A DNA stretch of 17,677 nucleotides, taken from positions 1 to 17,677 of the forward strand of contig JBFJWR010000019.1 of the NCBI GenBank assembly GCA_041623535.1, written 5' to 3'. A program made the translations under genes and the position numbers. Shown piece by piece: positions 15,062 to 17,677 of this stretch. Below the pieces are notes generated by a model that ran no database searches, was not told the DNA's origin, and saw only the letters and a list, made by a program, of their open reading frames with translations. Within the stretch, counting starts at the first letter, position 1; every line of letters begins with the position of its first letter. Source of the stretch: JBFJWR01 sp041623535. Its GTDB lineage: Bacteria > Pseudomonadota > Gammaproteobacteria > Pseudomonadales > JBFGWM01.

Positions 15062-15641
15062 CCATCTGCGCGGCTCTCGCGCCGCGGGCTTTTCACTCGT
15101 GGAACTGGTGGTGTTCATTGTCATTGTTGGCGTGTCACTGGCGGGTATTCTGCTCAGCGTGCGCAGCGGGGTGCAGAGCGCCGGGGATCCGCATATCAAC
15201 TACCGGGTGATCGAGCTCTCCCAACTCTACCTGGATGAAATCATTGCGCGCCGCTACGACCAGCAGACCCCGTTGGGGGGCGTTCCATCCTGCGTGACCA
15301 GTGCCAGTTGCACCGCAGTTGCAGCGTTTGGGCCGGACGCCGGCGAGACGCGCGCGGCCTGGAACGACGTGGACGACTACCACGCACTGAAGGAAGGTAA
15401 CGCAGCCGTCTGTCAGACAGCCAATCCGCTCAGCAGCGCAACCCTGCGTGATTCCCGCGGCCTCAGCCGGCAGGGGTACGATGGGTACTGTGTGGAAGTG
15501 GACGTGGTTTACGATGGCGATTATGACGGCACCGGCAATGAAGCAGGGGCCGGGGAAATGACGGCCAAGCGGGTGCGGGTGACCACGACGGCCCCCGACG
15601 GCACTTCGTTTGCGTTTTCTGCCTACCGGGGTGGATTCTGA
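15042..15641 (+). CDS. mshD: Minor prepilin MshD
   Basis: The 199-residue prepilin has leader MNKPVTSHLRGSRAAG, cleavage after Gly16, then FSLVELVVFIVIVGVSLAGI with Glu+5. The block YRVIELSQLYLDEIIARRYDQ after the helix is characteristic of MshD. Cysteines (84, 90, 124, 150) likely form disulfides, and an acidic D158-G-D-Y-D-G-T-G-N-E167 loop resembles a calcium-binding turn. The ATG at 15042 has GGGA 7 bases upstream and lies inside the end of mshC. It is probably a GspI/PilV-like tip component. Confidence 0.87.
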   Translation: MNKPVTSHLRGSRAAGFSLVELVVFIVIVGVSLAGILLSVRSGVQSAGDPHINYRVIELSQLYLDEIIARRYDQQTPLGGVPSCVTSASCTAVAAFGPDAGETRAAWNDVDDYHALKEGNAAVCQTANPLSSATLRDSRGLSRQGYDGYCVEVDVVYDGDYDGTGNEAGAGEMTAKRVRVTTTAPDGTSFAFSAYRGGF

Positions 15642-15643
15642 GC

Positions 15644-16477
15644 ATGGTGCGCGGGTTCACGCTCGTCGAGTTGATCACGGTCATCCTGCTGATGTCGATC
15701 CTGATGGTGGGCACTACCCGTTACATCACCAGTACCGCCGAGGGTTATGCCATTTCCGCACGTTCCAGTGGCCTGGCCGCGCACGGTCGCATAGCCGTGG
15801 AGCGTCTGCAGCGCGAATTGCGCAATGCGCTGCCCGGGAGCGTGCGCACCGGGGTCAGCCAGTGCATAGAGTACCTGCCGGTGGTTGCCGGCAGCCGGTA
15901 CCTGGATGTTCCGGATGCGGATGGTGCGAATGTGGCACTGGATTTTCCGGTCATTGGAGGTGGCCCGATGAGCAGCCAGTTCAGCGTTCTGACACCGGAG
16001 GCGGATGTGTCCACCGCACAATACGTGGCGGTGTTTCCGGTGACCAATGCGGGCGTCTATTCGACTTCCGCCAATGCCAGCCTCAATGGCTATGCCTCGC
16101 TGGCAGCGAACGGCACCAGTACCCGGATCAGCGATGTGACCATGACGGATGCACACCAGTTTCCCTCCGAGTCGCCTACCGACCGGGTTTTCTTTGTCGG
16201 GGCACCGGTCAGCTGGTGCGTGCTGACGGCTGCGTTCGGTGCCAGTGCCGGACAGTTGCGACGCTATGCCAACTATGGATTCAACGTGGCCCAGGTGCAG
16301 CCGCCGCTGGCGAGCAGCCAGGTGATTTCAGAAGGCATCAAGACCGACAGTCCGGTATTTACCTATCATGCCGGTTCGCCGGAACGCAGTGCGATCGTGC
16401 AGGTTTACCTGGAGCTGGAGATCGGTGGTCAGGAACTGACGCTCAGTCATGAGGTGCAGGTGCGTAATGTTCCCTAG
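15644..16477 (+). CDS. mshO: Minor prepilin MshO
   Basis: The 277-residue prepilin has a very short leader (MVRG), then FTLVELITVILLMSILMVGT with Glu+5. The following ARSSGLAAHGRIAVERLQRELRNA region and the long beta-rich C-terminus (FSVLTPEADVSTAQYVAVFPV) fit MshO, a GspJ/PilW-like minor pilin. Two cysteines (SQCIEY and SWCVLT) may pair. The gene starts two bases after the mshD stop and overlaps mshP by 11 bases, so the minor pilin genes form one coupled unit. Confidence 0.88.
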   Translation: MVRGFTLVELITVILLMSILMVGTTRYITSTAEGYAISARSSGLAAHGRIAVERLQRELRNALPGSVRTGVSQCIEYLPVVAGSRYLDVPDADGANVALDFPVIGGGPMSSQFSVLTPEADVSTAQYVAVFPVTNAGVYSTSANASLNGYASLAANGTSTRISDVTMTDAHQFPSESPTDRVFFVGAPVSWCVLTAAFGASAGQLRRYANYGFNVAQVQPPLASSQVISEGIKTDSPVFTYHAGSPERSAIVQVYLELEIGGQELTLSHEVQVRNVP

Positions 16478-16877
16478 GCAGGCCGGGTTCAGTATCGTGG
16501 TGGCAGTGTTCATTCTCGTGGTGATGAGCCTGCTGGCGGCCACCATGCTGCGGGTGCAGCAGGCGGACAGTGCAGGAACTGCGCAGGATACACTGTCGGT
16601 ACGTGCGTTTTACGCTGCCGAGTCCGGAGCGCAGTTTGCGATGAACCGTATTTTTCTCGATGGTGCAAACTGCGGCACGCTGGGTCTGCCTGGCGGTGCT
16701 GCCAACTGGAGTGATGCCGCGATGCTGCAGTGCAGCGTGGCGGGGCTGAGCTGTCAGAGTGATTCACTGGGCGGCGTGACCACCTACCGGCTGATCAGCA
16801 CGGCTGAATGTCGCAGTGGTGGCGGCGACCAGTTCGTGGCGCGGCGCAGTATCGAAGTGAAGGCGGCCACGCCATGA
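16467..16877 (+). CDS. mshP: Minor pilin-like protein MshP (PilX/GspK-like)
   Basis: The 136-residue protein has leader MFPRQAG and then FSIVVAVFILVVMSLLAATML; mature position 5 is Val, not Glu. The segment VRAFYAAESGAQFAMNRIF is the PilX-type AAE-G motif. Cysteines at CGTL, CSV, CQS and CRS suggest disulfides. Lack of Glu+5 is the hallmark of pseudopilins such as GspK that cap the tip, so MshP may occupy the outermost position. The ATG at 16467 lies in the mshO end; AGGTG/GAGGTG lie just upstream. It overlaps the next gene by ATGA. Confidence 0.85.
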   Translation: MFPRQAGFSIVVAVFILVVMSLLAATMLRVQQADSAGTAQDTLSVRAFYAAESGAQFAMNRIFLDGANCGTLGLPGGAANWSDAAMLQCSVAGLSCQSDSLGGVTTYRLISTAECRSGGGDQFVARRSIEVKAATP

Positions 16878-17677
16878 CCGGTTTGCGCGGCCTGTTTGTC
16901 TGCGGGTTGCTGGTGCTCGCGACCGTGGCCCGCGCGGAGATCTCGCATTTCAACCTGTCGACTGCCGGTGAGGCCGACCTGGGTGCGCTGGCGATCGATG
17001 CGGGTGATGTGTTTGAGTACGACGTCACTGCCGATACGGCGCGCCTGCTGCTGGATGTGTCCGCGCACTTCCTGTCCGGCGGAGACATCGATGCGATTCA
17101 CGCGCTATCCGACACAACGTTTGTGCTTTCCACTTCCGGCAATTCGACTTTCAACAATGGCACGGTCATCGATCGCGGTGACGTGGTTTTCTACGATGCA
17201 GCAACCGGTATTGTTACCCTGCTGATGGATGACAACCTGCATTTCAAGGACAAGAAAGGCAAAGCATCCAGTGCCAATGTCAATGCCGTGCAGTTGCTGG
17301 GCAACGGCAACCTGGCGCTGTCCATTGCCGCGCCCTCTTTCCTGGGTGGCGTCGAAATAACTGCCGCCGATTATGTCGAGTACAAGGTCAGCACCAAGAG
17401 CCTGGTTCGAACCATCATCGCAACGACCGACTTCGCCACCAACAATGAAGACATCGATGGTGCGTTTGAAAAAACCGACGGCAAAGTGGTGCTGAGTACC
17501 GCCAACAACAACACGATAGGTGGCCTGTTCATGGACAAGGACGACATCGTCCTTTACGACCCGGTTACCGGGATAGCCAGCCTGCTGGTGGATGGCGGAG
17601 CGATCCTTTCCGGCACCGGCAACACGCGCGCCAGTGCGCTGGCGGTCCGTCCCAATGGCAACCTGGTGCTGGTGGCC
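16874..17677 (+). CDS. Secreted repeat protein in the mshQ position (partial, possible adhesin)
   Basis: An open frame of 268 codons runs off the right edge. The start is ATG, overlapping the mshP stop as ATGA. Residues 1-21 form a signal peptide (RGLFVCGLLVLATVARA, cut before EISHF). The mature part consists of roughly 60-residue repeats starting at residues 44, 102, 165 and 223, each with the pattern G/D-D-x-V-x-Y-D-x-x-T-x..LLxD, then DIDA-type and VLST/LALS-type strands. This regular beta pattern suggests a beta-propeller or beta-solenoid. Position matches mshQ, a large secreted protein at the end of MSHA loci, but I do not recognise typical MshQ sequence in the visible part, so no symbol is given. 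It could be a pilus-tip or surface adhesin; that is inference from location. Confidence 0.75.
   Translation, partial: MTGLRGLFVCGLLVLATVARAEISHFNLSTAGEADLGALAIDAGDVFEYDVTADTARLLLDVSAHFLSGGDIDAIHALSDTTFVLSTSGNSTFNNGTVIDRGDVVFYDAATGIVTLLMDDNLHFKDKKGKASSANVNAVQLLGNGNLALSIAAPSFLGGVEITAADYVEYKVSTKSLVRTIIATTDFATNNEDIDGAFEKTDGKVVLSTANNNTIGGLFMDKDDIVLYDPVTGIASLLVDGGAILSGTGNTRASALAVRPNGNLVLVA
17003..17677 (+). repeat. Tandem protein-level repeats (about 58-63 residues)
   Basis: Four units start at 17003, 17177, 17366 and 17540 (the last cut by the window edge). Unit lengths are 58, 63 and 58 residues. Shared features are a start of the type GDVVFYD/DDIVLYDP, a TG-x-x-x-LL-x-D strand and, mid-unit, a VLST-like strand. 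The units are diverged at DNA level, so this is an old duplication. Confidence 0.65.

Overview
The window is GC-rich DNA that reads as the chromosome of a gammaproteobacterium. The evidence is a gene neighbourhood matching the enterobacterial secB region (envC and gpmI divergent from yibN, grxC and secB, with trmL close by), followed by a complete-looking MSHA-type (mannose-sensitive haemagglutinin) type IV pilus locus, a system best known from Vibrio, Shewanella and relatives. The genus cannot be fixed from the sequence alone. No tRNA, rRNA, insertion sequence, integrase or CRISPR array was seen, and no stretch longer than about 170 bases lacks a gene.

Left part (1-4145), housekeeping. A partial envC-type murein hydrolase activator (cut by the left edge) and gpmI lie on the minus strand. 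Divergent from gpmI run a rhodanese-like membrane protein (YibN type), glutaredoxin 3 and the export chaperone SecB, packed end to end with GTG or TTG starts. trmL, a tRNA wobble-base methyltransferase, is convergent with secB. The gpmI/yibN divergent region holds a large nested palindrome with a -10-like hexamer on each arm. A GC-rich hairpin lies between secB and trmL.

Right part (4298-17677), one long plus-strand pilus locus. First comes the inner-membrane platform and alignment complex: MshI (PilM-like), a PilN-like protein, MshJ (PilO-like) and MshK (PilP-like). These are followed by the lipoprotein secretin MshL, the ExeA-like ATPase MshM and the TPR protein MshN. Next are the extension ATPase MshE, which carries a perfectly spaced tandem c-di-GMP-binding N-domain, and the platform protein MshG. 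After a gap of about 110 bases comes the major-pilin-like gene, then minor pilins MshC, MshD, MshO and MshP. The last gene, in the mshQ position, encodes a secreted protein with about 60-residue repeats that runs off the right edge.

How it works together: MshE, probably gated by c-di-GMP, drives pilin polymerisation on MshG. The MshI/PilN/J/K complex links the motor to the MshL secretin, helped by MshM and MshN. The minor pilins probably form a tip or priming complex, and the last gene may be a tip or surface adhesin. Points deserving attention are the repeat protein at the right edge, calcium-loop-like DxDxD motifs in MshC and MshD, a hairpin that buries the mshC ribosome-binding site and start codon, and the palindromic gpmI/yibN divergent promoter.
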